64,000 nt of DNA from DASPHG01 sp963849605 (GCA_963849605.1 CAWKHX010000010.1:1-64000), one strand, 5' to 3'; counted from the first letter of the stretch, positions 41,729 to 50,768 are shown. Numbers and translations: made by a program. The notes: generated by a model from the sequence alone, not told the origin.

Positions 41729-43311
41729 CGCGCGACGGCCTCGCGCGAGATCTCGTAGCGGGCGAGGTCGGGCTCGGACCAGACGGCGCGCCAGGTTGTG
41801 CCGCGCTGGGTTGGACGGCGCGCCTGGAAAAAGCCCTGGCTCTGCGTCACCTCGACCGGCGGGTCTGACCTCACCCACTGGCTCGAACCGGGCGCACGCG
41901 ACTGGAGATAGATCGGGTAGGTCGCCCCGTTCGGGGCGAACCGCGTCTGGCCCCAGATGCGCGCCGTCCCGCGCTTGCGCGTGACGACGAGGGGAAACTT
42001 GTACGCGTTCAGGGCGGGCTTCGACTCGGGCTGGGGGAACGCGGACAGGAGTCCCGTCTGGAACGTCGCCCAGTACGGCTCGGAGCCGCGCGGGAACTCC
42101 GTGCGCGCCGGCGCGTCATACAGCAGGAACTGGGCGCTCGAGAAGACACGTGGGTTCTTCCAGGCGATGTAGTCGCCCTCGTTGATGTATTTGGCCTGCA
42201 GAGGCAGTGAGACGCCCCTGAACGGGTCCGGGGGCAGCGACTGATATCCGAACTCGGTCAGGAAGACCGGCGTCTCAGGTGGCAGCAGCCCGGTGCGCGC
42301 TGCGATGCGGTCGAGCGTGCGCGTGAGCTCGCCCAGGTTGCTGATGTCGATCATGTCGCGCTTGGGCTGCCGCTTCGTGGGCGCGCGCTTGCGCGTGTAC
42401 GCGTGATGGCCGACGCCGATGCGCGGGAAGCGCTCGAGCACCGCGAGCCTGTCGAGCTTGTCGCAGCCGCGCGCCCTCGCCTCGCTCCCCGTGAATGGCC
42501 GGAAGCGGCCGTCGAGGCAGAACATCTCGCGCAGGAAGAGCCCCGGCCTCAGCGAGCCGCGCGCGCCCTTCGGCTTCACCGCGCTGCCGATGGGCGCCAG
42601 CTCGCCGATCAGGAGGAGGTCGTCGCCGTGGCCGGTCCGGAGCAGCGCCCTGGCGCCGGCCACCAGCAGGTCGCGGTAGATGTGCGGCGCGGCGGCGACC
42701 TCGCCCACGCCGCGCTTCGTCTCGCCCTGCGGCGTGAGCCAGCCCGGCTGGTTCGGCTCGTTCCACACGCCCCACCAGTCGATGCGAGGGAGCACCTCCT
42801 TGCCCTGGTTCTCGTCGCGGTACGAGCCGCTGTAGCGCCGCCCCGCGGCGCGCACGAACTTCGCGTACTGCTTCGGGCTCGGCCGCCACGCCCGCGCCGC
42901 CGGCTTGATTCGCGTCCGCCTGTGCGCCCAGAGCGGGCCCGGGCCGGTCGGGTTGAAGTTCACCTCGATCTCGCGCGCCGCGGCCGCGCGCGCGAGCTCG
43001 TCGTAGGTGTCCCAGACGTGGTGCGGGTACGCCCCCGGCTTGGCGCCGTTGAACCCGCGCGGCTTGTGCCTCGAGTCGGTGTTTGGCGCGATCAGCCTCC
43101 ACAGCATCGTCACCCGCACCGCCTCGACGCCCAGGCTCCTCATGCGGTCAAGCGCCGCGCGCCGCCCCGCGGGAGTGTTGTAGACGAGCTCGTCGTCGTC
43201 CTGCATAACGGAGACCATGTACGGCGCCGCGGGCGCCGGAGCGGGCAACGTGAGCAGCGCCGGCACGGCGGCGCACAGGCACACGAATGTCCTCACCGAA
43301 AAGCGGAGCAT
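41725..43311 (-). CDS. Secreted clan GH-A glycoside hydrolase-like protein, paralogue
   Basis: A 528-residue exported protein: signal peptide (about 1-29), TIM-barrel GH-A domain with acid/base Glu185 in WNEPNQPGWL and nucleophile Glu353 in FLTEFGYQS, and a C-terminal beta domain (ARIWGQTRFAPNG onward). It shares these motifs with the gene at 9271-10737 and an early VMQDDDELVY segment, so the two come from one family. Substrate unknown. It lies convergent with ispG, overlapping its stop by 4 bases. Confidence 0.78.
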   Translation of the reverse strand: MLRFSVRTFVCLCAAVPALLTLPAPAPAAPYMVSVMQDDDELVYNTPAGRRAALDRMRSLGVEAVRVTMLWRLIAPNTDSRHKPRGFNGAKPGAYPHHVWDTYDELARAAAAREIEVNFNPTGPGPLWAHRRTRIKPAARAWRPSPKQYAKFVRAAGRRYSGSYRDENQGKEVLPRIDWWGVWNEPNQPGWLTPQGETKRGVGEVAAAPHIYRDLLVAGARALLRTGHGDDLLLIGELAPIGSAVKPKGARGSLRPGLFLREMFCLDGRFRPFTGSEARARGCDKLDRLAVLERFPRIGVGHHAYTRKRAPTKRQPKRDMIDISNLGELTRTLDRIAARTGLLPPETPVFLTEFGYQSLPPDPFRGVSLPLQAKYINEGDYIAWKNPRVFSSAQFLLYDAPARTEFPRGSEPYWATFQTGLLSAFPQPESKPALNAYKFPLVVTRKRGTARIWGQTRFAPNGATYPIYLQSRAPGSSQWVRSDPPVEVTQSQGFFQARRPTQRGTTWRAVWSEPDLARYEISREAVAR

Positions 43312-43382
43312 CAGCGATTCAACATGGGCCGAGGCGGGCGGTTGCGCCGCTTTCCGTGCGGCTGTCCAGGAAGGCCCGCCTT

Positions 43383-43388
43383 TAGGCT
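43383..43388 (+). promoter_or_regulatory. Predicted -10 box (leaderless) of proS
   Basis: TAGGCT, then six bases (AGCCGT) and the GTG start at 43395. Confidence 0.6.
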
Positions 43389-43394
43389 AGCCGT

Positions 43395-45086
43395 GTGACG
43401 CGCCTGACCAGGTACTTCCTCCCGACGGAGAAGCTTCCCCCTGCCGACGCGGAGGCGCAGTCGCACAAGCTGATGGTGCGCGCTGGGCTCGTCCGGCAGG
43501 TCGGCGCGGGGATCTGGTCCTGGCTCCCGGCGGGCTGGCGCGTGCACCGCCGCGCCGAGCAGATCATCCGCGAGGAGATCGATGCGATCGGCGGGCAGGA
43601 GATGCTCATGCCGGTGCTGCAGCCGGCTGAGCTGTGGCAGCGGAGCGGCCGCTACGGCTTCGACGAGCAGTTCGCCCTCAAGGACCGCAAGGGCGCCGAC
43701 CTGGTGCTCGCCATGACGCACGAGGAGAACGTGACGATGCACGTCTCGAAGGTCGTGCGCTCGTACCGGGACCTCCCGCTCATCCTGTACCACATCCAGG
43801 TCAAGGAGCGTGACGAGCCGCGGCCGCGCGCCGGCGTCCTGCGCACGCGCGAGTTCATCATGAAGGACTCCTACACCTTCGACCGCGACGCCGAGGGCCT
43901 CCAGCACAGCTACGACCTGCACATCCAGGCGTACGACCGCATCTTCGACCGCTCCGGGCTCGAGTGGTACCGAGTCGAGTCCGACGTGGGCATGATGGGC
44001 GGCCTCGGCGCGCACGAGTACATGGCGCCCTGCCCGGCGGGTGAGAACGAGGTCGCGCTGTCGGCCTCGGGCTACGCCGCAAGCGTCGAGGTTGCCAGCG
44101 CTACGCCGCAGCCGGTCGAAGGGCTCTCTGGTGGTGCCGTCGAGAACGTCGACACGCCGGGCGCGACGACGATCGATGCGGTGTCGAGCCTGCTGGGCAC
44201 CCCGCCGGGAGCGCTGATCAAGGCTTTCCCCGTGATCGCGGACGAGCGCGGCCCGGTCCTCGTCGTGACCCGCGGCGACCACCGTCTCAACGACGTCAAG
44301 CTCCGGAACGCGCTCGGCCAGGACTTCCGCCCCGCGCAGGAGGACGAGGTGAAGGCGCAATTCGGATCCCTGCCCGGCTTCATCGGGCCCGTCGGCGCAC
44401 GTGTGCCCGTGGTCGCGGACGAGGCACTCAAGGACCTCGAAGGGCTCGTCGCGGGCGCAAACGAGGCCGACAGGCACGTCAGGGGTGTCCAGCCCGGCCG
44501 CGACTTCGATCCCGAATGGGCCGACGTCCGTTCCGTCGAGGCGGGCGACACCGACGCCTCGGGCGCGGAGATCCGGATCGAGCCGGCGATCGAGGTCGGC
44601 AACATCTTCAAGCTCGGCACGCGCTATTCGGAGCCGCTCGGCGCGACGTACCTGGACGAGGACGGCAAGGAGCAGCTGATCTGGATGGGGTCGTACGGGA
44701 TCGGCCCGGCCCGAATCGCCGCGGCGGCCGTCGAGCAGTTCGCCGATGAGCAGGGCATCTCGTGGCCGCGCTCGATCGCGCCGTGGGACATCCAGCTGGT
44801 CACGCTCGGTAAGGAGGGAGAGCCGGCGCGCGAGGTGGCCGACCGCCTGTACGGCGAGCTCCGCGAGACGGGCCTGGAGGTCGTCTACGACGACCGCGAC
44901 GCGAGCGCGGGCGAGAAGTTCGCCGACGCCGAGCTCCTGGGGGTACCCCTGCGGCTCACGGTCGGCAAGCGCGGGGTGGAGCAGGGTGAGATCGAGGCCC
45001 AGCTGCGACGGGGGCAGCAGAAGCGGTCGCTGCCCCTCGACGGCGCCGCGCAGGCCGCCGCGGACCTGTGGCGCGAGCTCGACTGA
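43395..45086 (+). CDS. proS: Prolyl-tRNA synthetase, bacterial type with editing insertion
   Basis: A 563-residue class II aminoacyl-tRNA synthetase. Motif 1 (PAGWRVHRRAEQIIREE), motif 2 (FRDE-like RDEPRPRAGVLRTREFIMKD, about 135-155) and motif 3 region (GIGPARI) are present. The insertion of about residues 230-390 is the INS editing domain that clears Ala-tRNA(Pro); a free YbaK-like editor is encoded at 56315. A C-terminal anticodon-binding domain follows. GTG 43395 appears leaderless. Confidence 0.96.
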   Translation: MTRLTRYFLPTEKLPPADAEAQSHKLMVRAGLVRQVGAGIWSWLPAGWRVHRRAEQIIREEIDAIGGQEMLMPVLQPAELWQRSGRYGFDEQFALKDRKGADLVLAMTHEENVTMHVSKVVRSYRDLPLILYHIQVKERDEPRPRAGVLRTREFIMKDSYTFDRDAEGLQHSYDLHIQAYDRIFDRSGLEWYRVESDVGMMGGLGAHEYMAPCPAGENEVALSASGYAASVEVASATPQPVEGLSGGAVENVDTPGATTIDAVSSLLGTPPGALIKAFPVIADERGPVLVVTRGDHRLNDVKLRNALGQDFRPAQEDEVKAQFGSLPGFIGPVGARVPVVADEALKDLEGLVAGANEADRHVRGVQPGRDFDPEWADVRSVEAGDTDASGAEIRIEPAIEVGNIFKLGTRYSEPLGATYLDEDGKEQLIWMGSYGIGPARIAAAAVEQFADEQGISWPRSIAPWDIQLVTLGKEGEPAREVADRLYGELRETGLEVVYDDRDASAGEKFADAELLGVPLRLTVGKRGVEQGEIEAQLRRGQQKRSLPLDGAAQAAADLWRELD

Positions 45087-45688
45087 CCACCAGGCGGCTG
45101 CTGGGCCTCGACCGGTCCGGGGGGCCGCCGCCCGAGACCCGCGCCGGCGAGCCGCTCAACCCGTGGACGCTGCCGAACCTGATCGGCTTCATCCGGATCG
45201 GGCTGATCCCGGTGTTCCTGGTGCTCGCGCTCCAGTCGGACGACGGCCGTGTCGCGTCCGCGTCGATCCTCTACGCGGTCATAGGCGGCACCGACTACCT
45301 GGACGGCATGGCCGCCCGGCTGACGGGCCAGTACAGCCGCCTGGGCGCGCTGCTCGACCCACTGACGGACAGGCTCCTCGTCGTCAGCGGCGTGATCGTG
45401 TGCTGGCACTTCGAGCTCCTGCCGCGCTGGGCGCTGGGTGTGCTCGCGGCCCGCGAGGTGCTCATGCTGGTGCTCACGCAGATCGGCCTTCGCCACGGCC
45501 TCGACCTCGAGGTGAAGATGATCGGGCGGTGGGCTGTCTGGCCGACGATGTTCTCGCTCTTCCTCGCGATGGTGTCGGTCACGTGGGTCGCCGAGGCCCT
45601 GCTCTACATCGGGCTCGCGATGACGTTGGCCGCCACCGTCCAGTACGTCCAGGACGGGTTGCGCGCGTTGCGTCAAAGCTCAACTTGA
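45068..45688 (+). CDS. pgsA: CDP-alcohol phosphatidyltransferase, phosphatidylglycerophosphate synthase type
   Basis: A 206-residue membrane enzyme with the full CDP-alcohol motif DYLDGMAARLTGQYSRLGA followed by LLDPLTD (D-x2-DG-x2-AR ... G-x3-D-x3-D). It transfers a phosphatidyl group from CDP-diacylglycerol, the product of CdsA at 29382, to an alcohol, likely glycerol 3-phosphate. GTG 45068 overlaps proS by 19 bases; a later start cannot be excluded. Confidence 0.87.
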   Translation: MARARLTTRRLLGLDRSGGPPPETRAGEPLNPWTLPNLIGFIRIGLIPVFLVLALQSDDGRVASASILYAVIGGTDYLDGMAARLTGQYSRLGALLDPLTDRLLVVSGVIVCWHFELLPRWALGVLAAREVLMLVLTQIGLRHGLDLEVKMIGRWAVWPTMFSLFLAMVSVTWVAEALLYIGLAMTLAATVQYVQDGLRALRQSST

Positions 45689-45733
45689 GGTGTAGACTCG
45701 CCCGACCGGCAAGCCCCCGACTAGAGGACAGGA

Positions 45734-45988
45734 ATGGACACGTTTCCGGACCTTGGCGCGTTGAGCGACCAGGAGCTGAAGGACCTGATTCAGCAGCTCA
45801 CCGAGGAAGAGCAGGAAGTCTCGTATCAGCGCCGCATCCTGCACGGCAAGATCGACATCCTGCGCGCGGAGCTCGTGAACCGCCTGCGGAAGAAGCACGA
45901 GGAGGGCGAGCCGGTAATCACCGGTGCGGATGTCCAGCAGCTGACGGACATCCTCTCCGGCAAGAGCGGGTCCGACGCGGCCGAGTAG
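45734..45988 (+). CDS. rsiG: RsiG-like anti-sigma factor with a single c-di-GMP motif
   Basis: An 84-residue helical protein. The stretch LGALSDQELKDLIQQLTEEE followed by EVSYQRRILHGKIDILRAEL closely resembles RsiG, the c-di-GMP-dependent anti-sigma factor of WhiG. The c-di-GMP motif E(x3)S(x2)R(x3)Q(x3)D is found once as Glu26, Ser30, Arg33, His37, Asp41, with His in place of Gln. A single copy fits the homodimeric form described for Rubrobacter (from memory). AGGACAG precedes ATG 45734. The FHA and MerR genes follow. No whiG is in the window. Confidence 0.8.
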   Translation: MDTFPDLGALSDQELKDLIQQLTEEEQEVSYQRRILHGKIDILRAELVNRLRKKHEEGEPVITGADVQQLTDILSGKSGSDAAE

Positions 45989-46009
45989 GGCGCGAGAGAG
46001 GTAGGGGCC

Positions 46010-46471
46010 ATGCATTGCCCCGAATGCGGATTCGTCAACGGCGAGGGCGCCAACTACTGCCAGAAGTGCGGCGCCTTTCTCGCCGGCGTGGGCGAATCCA
46101 GCGACGCGACGACCGCGCAGTACCAGCTCGACGACGAGAGCGGCGAGCTGAAGCCCGTCGACGCCGAGCAGCCGGCCGACGGGGGCGTGCTCGTGATCCG
46201 CGCCGGTGGGGGACGCGCCGGGGAGACCTTCGAGCTGAGCGGCGACCGGATCGCGATCGGCCGCAGCCCGGACGCGGACGTGTTCCTCGACGACGTCACC
46301 GTCTCACGCAACCACGCCCTGCTGGTGCGCAGGCGGGACGGGCTCTACCTGGACGATCTCGGCTCGCTGAACGGCTCCTACGTCAACCGCCACCGGATCG
46401 AGTCGCACAAGCTCCAGGCGGGTGACGAGCTGCAGATCGGCAAGTACAAGCTGACCTACCTCGAGCGATGA
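46010..46471 (+). CDS. Zinc-ribbon FHA-domain protein (GarA-like)
   Basis: A 153-residue protein: N-terminal zinc ribbon (Cys3, Cys6, Cys17, Cys20), a linker with adjacent Thr34-Thr35 that could be a kinase site as in GarA, and a C-terminal FHA phosphothreonine-binding domain (IAIGRSPDADV, VSRNHALL, LDDLGSLNGSYVN). It is followed ATGA-coupled by a MerR gene, the arrangement seen for actinobacterial GarA/FtsR pairs. Probable role: reading Ser/Thr kinase signals. Confidence 0.88.
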   Translation: MHCPECGFVNGEGANYCQKCGAFLAGVGESSDATTAQYQLDDESGELKPVDAEQPADGGVLVIRAGGGRAGETFELSGDRIAIGRSPDADVFLDDVTVSRNHALLVRRRDGLYLDDLGSLNGSYVNRHRIESHKLQAGDELQIGKYKLTYLER

Positions 46472-47199
46472 CCTCCGAAGCGCCCATCGCCCGCCCGCCG
46501 ACCGCCAAGTCCCTGACGATCGGGGCCGTCTGCAAGTCGCTCGAGCGCGAGTTCCCGGACATCTCGATCTCGAAGATCCGCTACCTCGAGGACCAGAAGC
46601 TCCTCGCGCCGCGCCGCACGCGCGGCGGCTACCGGCTCTACTCGCCCGACGACGTCCAGCGCCTGCGCACGATCCTGCGCCTCCAGCGCGACGAGTTCCT
46701 GCCGCTGCGCGTGATCCGCCAGGAGCTCGCCTCCGGGCGGGCGGAGGCGGACGTGGCTCGCGCCAAGCCGGTCGCCGACGCGCGCTCGCTGCGGCGCGTG
46801 ACGGTCCTGCGCAAGGGCCCCGAGTCGCTCTACTCGCTCTCCGAGATCCTTGCCGACACCGGCGCGTCGGCGGATCTCGTCAAGGAGCTGGAGGACTACG
46901 GGATCGTCAACGGCAAGCGCGAGGGCGGGGGGGACGCGCTCTACGACGAGACCGAGCGGGAGATCGTGAAGGCCGCGGCCGAGCTCGCGAAGTTCGGCGT
47001 CGGCGGCCGCAACCTGCGCGTCTTCCGGACCTCCGCCGACCGCGAGGCCGCGCTGCTCGAGCAGATCCTCGCCTCGGCGCTCAAGTCGCGCAATCCCGAC
47101 CGCCGGCGCGAGGCGGTCGAGGCGCTCGACAACCTCGCCGCGATCGCATCGCATCTGAAGCACCTGCTGCTCGTGCGCGACCTGCGCCGCATGGTCTGA
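46468..47199 (+). CDS. ftsR: MerR-family regulator, FtsR-like
   Basis: A 243-residue regulator with an N-terminal MerR winged HTH (TIGAVCKSLEREFPDISISKIRYLEDQKLLAPRRT split over about residues 17-55, then GGYRLYSPDDVQRL) and a long helical C-terminal domain. It sits ATGA-coupled behind the FHA gene, as FtsR does in actinobacteria, where it activates ftsZ. No effector cysteines are seen. The identification rests on domain type and context. Confidence 0.78.
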   Translation: MTSEAPIARPPTAKSLTIGAVCKSLEREFPDISISKIRYLEDQKLLAPRRTRGGYRLYSPDDVQRLRTILRLQRDEFLPLRVIRQELASGRAEADVARAKPVADARSLRRVTVLRKGPESLYSLSEILADTGASADLVKELEDYGIVNGKREGGGDALYDETEREIVKAAAELAKFGVGGRNLRVFRTSADREAALLEQILASALKSRNPDRRREAVEALDNLAAIASHLKHLLLVRDLRRMV

Positions 47200-47641
47200 G
47201 TGCCGGTCGTAACCCGGCACTCCGGCTTCGACGCCCCGCTCGAGCGCGTGTGGAACGTCGTTTCCGACCCGTATTCGCTCCCCCGCTGGTGGCCGCGCGT
47301 CCAGCGCGTCGAGGAGGTCTCGGACGCCGGCTGGACGATGGTGCTCATGTCCGACCGCGGCAAGCCGATCCGGGCCGACTACACGCTCGCCGACTCGCGC
47401 CCGATGGAGCTGCTCGAATGGCAGCAGGAGCTCGCGGAGACGCCCTTCGAGCGCATGCTCGTCGCAGTCACGGATCGTCATCGAGCTGGGACGTGACGAG
47501 GACTCGGGCTCGACCGCGGTCGCCCTGCGCTCGACCGAGCGCCTGCGCGGGCTCGCGCGCCTGGGGTCGCCGATGGTCCGGCGCGCAACCCGCAGGCGGC
47601 TGAGCGAGGCGCTCGAGCAGCTCGGGGAGCTCGTCGAATGA
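47200..47641 (+). pseudogene. SRPBCC (polyketide cyclase/START-like) gene with a frameshift
   Basis: A START-like fold protein (FDAPLERVWNVVSDPYSLPRWWPRVQRVEEV) of about 145 residues. The first frame continues to about 47465 and then stops at 47496 after unrelated residues. The continuation (SRIVIELGRDEDSGSTAVALRS ... ALEQLGELVE) is in the next frame to TGA 47641. One extra base near 47462-47470 would explain it. This may be a sequencing error rather than a dead gene. Confidence 0.75.
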
Positions 47642-49233
47642 GCGCGCCCGATCCGCGCATGCGCTGGTGGGGATGGGGGGTCGACCGCGATGCCACCTCG
47701 CTGCCCGACAAGGCGCGCGACATGCTGCGGCAGGCGTTCTCGATCGAGGACGAGCCGGCGCCGCCCCCGAGCCTCGACGACGTCCGGCTGCCCGAGCCGG
47801 CGCTCCCGCCGGGGGCGCGTGACCGGCTCGCCTCGATCGTCGGCGAGGACGCCGTGCGCGACGACAGGCTCGCGCGCGTGGCGCACGCGCTCGGCAAGAG
47901 CTACCCGGACCTGGTCCGGATCCGCGCTGGCGACGCGTCGAGCGCGCCGGACGCGATCGTCTACCCGGCATCCCACGACGAGGTGCTGGGCGGTCCTCGA
48001 GCTGTGCTCGGCGGAGCGCATCGCCGTCACGCCCTTCGGCGGCGGATCGAGCGTCGTCGGGGGCGTCGAGCCCCGCCGCGACGGCTTCGCGGCGGCGATC
48101 AGCCTCGACCTCGCCCGCATGGACCGCCTGGTCGAGGCGGACCCCGTCTCGCTGCTCGCGACGTTCGAGCCGGGCTGCAGCGGCCCGCGCGTGGAGGAGC
48201 TGCTCGGAGCGGAGGGCCTCACGCTCGGGCACTTCCCGCAGTCGTGGGAGTACGCGACGCTCGGCGGCTTTGTGGCCACGCGTTCCGCGGGGAGAGCGTC
48301 GACGGGCTACGGGCGTATCGACGAGCTGGTGCTCGGCGTCCGGCTGGCGGCGCCGGCGGGCACGCTCGCGCTCCCGCCGGTCCCCGCGACGGCGGCCGGG
48401 CCCGGCCTGCGCGGGCTCGTCGTCGGCTCCGAGGGCACGCTCGGCGTGATCACGCAGGCCACGCTCGCGGTCCGGCGCGCGCCCGCCGTCAAGCTGAACG
48501 AGGGCTGGGTGTTCGACTCATGGGGGGCGGGCTGTGAGGCGTTCCGCACGATGGAGCAGGCGGGCGACGCGGGCGACGTCTGCCGGCTCTCGGACGAGGC
48601 CGAGACGGCCCTCAACGCGGCAGCTTCGGGCCACGACGCGCCCGGCCCGTGCCTCGCCGTCGTCGGCTGGGAGGGCGAGGAGGCCGACGTGACGCGGCGG
48701 GCGGAGCGCACGCGGGGTCATCTCGAGGCTGCGGGCGCGCGGCCGCTGGGCGAGGACGCCGGTGCCGCGCGCCGGGCGCAACTACTTCGCCGGGCCGTAC
48801 CTGCGCGACGAGCTGCTCGGCATGGGGGTGCTCGTGGAGACGCTCGAGACCGCCACCACGTGGAGCCGCCTGCAGGAGCTCTACACGGCCGTGGGCGATG
48901 CCCTGCGCGGGGCGCTGGCAGCGCGCGGCACCGACGCGCTCGTGATGTGCCACGTCTCGCACCTGTACCGCTCGGGTGCGTCGCTCTACTTCTCGTTCTT
49001 CGCTCGCCAGGAGCAGGGCGCGGAGCTCGAGCAGTGGCGGGCCGCCAAGACCGCGGCCTGCGACGCGATCGTCGCGCACGGCGGGCACCATCACTCACCA
49101 CCACGCGATCGGGCGCGACCACGCGGCCTGGATGGCTCAGGAGGTGGGGGAGGCCGGCGTCGAGGCACTGCGTGGGGTCAAGGACAAGCTCGACCCCGCG
49201 GGGATCATGAATCCCGGGAAGCTGCTTCCCTAG
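47638..49233 (+). pseudogene. FAD-linked oxidase (alkyldihydroxyacetonephosphate synthase-like), three frameshifts
   Basis: Joined frames give a protein of about 531 residues with the VAO/PCMH flavin fold: AERIAVTPFGGGSSVVGGV (flavin loop), FPQSWEYATLGGFVATRSAG, VGSEGTLGVI, PYLRDELLGMGV, and the catalytic histidines in GGTITHHHAIGRDHAAW. The order matches plasmalogen-type AGPS or glycolate-oxidase-like enzymes. The frame breaks occur near 47988, 48750-48770 and 49083; all fit one extra base (two in GGG runs). The total length is a multiple of three. The gene is ATGA-coupled to the SRPBCC gene. Physiological substrate unclear. Confidence 0.75.
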
Positions 49234-49588
49234 CCCGCGGCTGCAGTGCGCCCACGAGCGCGATCAGGTGCTCGGGCTCGTTCTTGGGCGAGTAGATCCC
49301 GCCCGCGGCTTCCACCTGCTCCTGGATCAGGTAGCGGGGCACGCCGGTGTGGATCACAACCGCGGTGGAGGGGCTCGACTCCTTGATCGCCGCGACGCTG
49401 CCCCCGATGTTGCCGACCGCCGTGCGGTAGTCGAGCACGACGAGGTCGGGCTCGATCCCGGCCGCGGCGGCGATCGCCTCGTCCGCGGTCCCGCCCTCGC
49501 CGACTACGTCGGCATGGCCGCGCAACCGCTCATGAATCAGCTGCCGCATGCGCGGGTTCTGGTCGCATACGTATACGCGCGGCGCCAT
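49205..49588 (-). CDS. Lone response-regulator receiver-domain protein
   Basis: A 127-residue protein with CheY-like fold: early acidic pocket VYVCDQNPRM (Asp, residue 8), phospho-acceptor Asp in LVVLDYRTAVG (about residue 54) and Lys in YSPKNEPEH (about 102). No output domain and no kinase neighbour. It may bind a partner protein, or act as an orphan. The C-terminus overlaps the oxidase gene on the other strand. Confidence 0.82.
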   Translation of the reverse strand: MAPRVYVCDQNPRMRQLIHERLRGHADVVGEGGTADEAIAAAAGIEPDLVVLDYRTAVGNIGGSVAAIKESSPSTAVVIHTGVPRYLIQEQVEAAGGIYSPKNEPEHLIALVGALQPRAREAASRDS

Positions 49589-49644
49589 CCCTGACGAGAT
49601 TTTCCCAGAACTGGTGCGTTTAGAACACCAGTTTCGGTTAAGGG

Positions 49645-50754
49645 TCAGCCCCCGAGGGGGTTGCCGCTGCTCTCGTCCGGCGTCGTTGTCGGCTGATCGT
49701 CGAGCGATCCGGTGGTATCCGTGCCCGACGCGGCCTGGATGTCGGCCAACCGGCCGCGCAGGACCGAGTCGCCGCTGTGGGCGGCGTTCTGATCGACGGT
49801 CTCGCGCGAGATGTCCAGGTACTGGAAGTCCTCGTAGTTCTCCGGCAGCCGCCCGGCCCCCTGGTAGTTGCCCTGGCGATCGGTCAGCTGCGCGCCCATC
49901 GACGTGGCGTCGTCCTGGCTGTTGAAGAGCCAGACCTCGTACGCCTCGCCCTCCTTCGTCGGCTTGAGGCCGCGCGCCTGGACCAGCAGCGAGCGCTCGC
50001 CGTCGCTCTCGGTGATCAGCGCGATGCCGACCCCCTTCTCGCCGCTCTGCGGGCGCAGGAGGAGCTGACCCAGGACCTGCGGCTGCGAGTCGGTCGAGGC
50101 GCTGCTCGAGTCGCCGCTGTCGCCGTCGTCGTCGCCCGTGAGCAGGCCGACCGGCCAGATGAGCAGGATGAAGAGCAGGGCAGTGGCCGCGGCCGCAGCA
50201 CCCGCGATCCGCCGGCGGCGGACGACCGCCTCCGCGTCGGCCGACAGCGGCCGCGCGGGCCGCTCGCCCCGGCCGCCCAGGCCGAGCGGGGAGGGCCGTT
50301 CACGCCGTGGCTTGCGCTCGCGCCGTGGCTCGCGCTCGCGCGGCGGCTCCGGCTCCTCGCGCGGACGATCGCGCTCACGGCTCCGGACCGGCGTGGCCTC
50401 GCCCTCCGGGATGACGGGCATGTCGCTCTCGTCGTAGAGGTGGTCGAGCGAGTCGAGCAGCGACAGCGCCCACAGGCGGGCCGGCTCAGACCGCTTCAGG
50501 TGCCCGCGCGTCGCGGTGCCCTCGGGGCCCGTCTGCTGGCCGAGGAGGTAGTCGGCCACCTGGCCGCGCCAGTCTTCGTCGACGCGCGCCGCGCTGCGGG
50601 ACGAGAGCTCGACGAGCGCCTCGCGGGCGAGCTGGCGGACGCGCGCGGTCGGCATGCCGAGGATGTCCGCCAGGTCGCCGTAGGACTGGCGGCGCTGGAT
50701 GACGAGCTCGAGGATCGCCCGTTGCTCGGCCGGCAGCTGGTCGAAGGTGGCCAT
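49645..50754 (-). CDS. Fusion of a sigma-region-4-like HTH with a membrane-anchored RskA/anti-sigmaK-like domain
   Basis: A 369-residue protein. Residues 4-50 resemble sigma-70 region 4 (FDQLPAEQRAILELVIQRR, then GDLADILGMPTARVRQLAREALVEL). A basic, Pro/Glu/Arg-rich linker (115-180) leads to one membrane segment (about 183-205) and an outer domain (220-330) of anti-sigma-K/RskA C-terminal type (KGVGIALITESDGERSLLVQA, YEVWLFNSQD). It has no zinc-ASD motif. One membrane span makes it a possible substrate of the RseP-like protease at 32804. ATG 50754 is divergent from the thioesterase gene. Confidence 0.8.
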   Translation of the reverse strand: MATFDQLPAEQRAILELVIQRRQSYGDLADILGMPTARVRQLAREALVELSSRSAARVDEDWRGQVADYLLGQQTGPEGTATRGHLKRSEPARLWALSLLDSLDHLYDESDMPVIPEGEATPVRSRERDRPREEPEPPREREPRRERKPRRERPSPLGLGGRGERPARPLSADAEAVVRRRRIAGAAAAATALLFILLIWPVGLLTGDDDGDSGDSSSASTDSQPQVLGQLLLRPQSGEKGVGIALITESDGERSLLVQARGLKPTKEGEAYEVWLFNSQDDATSMGAQLTDRQGNYQGAGRLPENYEDFQYLDISRETVDQNAAHSGDSVLRGRLADIQAASGTDTTGSLDDQPTTTPDESSGNPLGG

Positions 50755-50768
50755 GCGAGGGCGCAGGT

